DNA from: JBKBRC01 sp046292345
GTDB taxonomy: Bacteria; Bacteroidota; Rhodothermia; Rhodothermales; Rubricoccaceae
NCBI GenBank assembly: GCA_046292345.1
Contig: JBKBRC010000041.1
Coordinates: 1-21,314 of the forward strand
Reading direction: 5' to 3'
DNA length: 21,314 nt
Made by a program: the position numbers and the translations under genes. The notes beneath the pieces are model-generated. The model had not been told where the DNA came from and did not search any database. It saw only the letters and a program-made list of their open reading frames with translations. Shown piece after piece: positions 21,274-21,314 of this stretch; position 1 is the stretch's first letter; each line of letters opens with the position of its first letter.

Positions 21274-21314
21274 CGGGGGGGGGGCGGGGGGGCGGCGGGG
21301 GGGGCGGTTGGGGG
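21274..21314. other. G-homopolymer-rich tail, probable sequence artefact
   Basis: The last 41 bases are almost only G broken by single C or TT bases. This follows a normal stop and 40 ordinary bases, and resembles low-quality poly-G read ends at a contig edge. Confidence 0.7.

Overview
The window is a stretch of high-GC bacterial chromosome (roughly 70% G+C by eye) with no phage, IS element, CRISPR array, rRNA or tRNA that I can see. Gene content suggests the Rhodothermota/Bacteroidota side of the tree, for example a Rhodothermales/Rubricoccaceae-like marine bacterium. The pointers are exported M28 and S9 peptidases, a Wzi-like outer-membrane barrel, a bacterial tRNA-queuosine mannosyltransferase homologue, a PhaR/phasin pair, an HMG-CoA reductase with an extra N-terminal domain, and start codons without Shine-Dalgarno sequences. 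The lineage is an inference.

Layout. 1-770: the C-terminal end of a penicillin-acylase-family hydrolase (+), then a 17-bp tandem array. 769-2171 (-): a two-gene unit with a small unknown protein and a QTMAN-like glycosyltransferase. 2331-3068 (+): comF, followed by a 15-bp minisatellite interrupted by a 100-N gap. 3462-5578 (+): a YkvA/DUF1232 protein overlapping a secreted M28 peptidase by 4 nt. 5696-6199: a GNAT acetyltransferase. 6289-7830: HMG-CoA reductase. 7961-10060: an ABC1/UbiB-family atypical kinase. 10087-11298 (-): a patatin-like phospholipase. 11299-11845: a gene-free stretch with a 12-bp tandem array and the second 100-N gap. 11846-13048 (-): a phasin and a PhaR-type regulator, i.e. 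polyhydroxyalkanoate granule functions. 13316-15433 (-): an EF-G paralogue of the EF-G2 type. 15651-19014 (+): tsaB, accD and a Wzi-like outer-membrane protein. 19150-21231 (+): an exported S9 prolyl oligopeptidase. The window ends in a G-rich tail that looks like a sequencing or contig-end artefact.

How the genes fit together. Most are housekeeping or accessory genes in one- to three-gene units, not one pathway. Small themes are tRNA modification and translation (QTMAN homologue, TsaB, EF-G2), lipid and storage metabolism (AccD, HMGR, patatin, UbiB-like kinase, phasin/PhaR), and envelope or secreted proteins (M28, S9, Wzi-like).

The more interesting signals are not genes. (1) Six intergenic minisatellites with unrelated units of 12-18 bp occur within 21 kb. 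(2) A recurring TA(T/G)CTT(G) element lies at a near-constant 22-36 nt upstream of unit-leading start codons. (3) Every start examined lacks a Shine-Dalgarno sequence and most have pyrimidine-rich leaders. (4) Both N gaps are flanked by exactly 121 bp of duplicated sequence, an assembly signature rather than biology. I do not see convincing evidence of a new multigene system; the QTMAN/small-protein pair and the HMGR N-terminal domain are the best protein-level leads.
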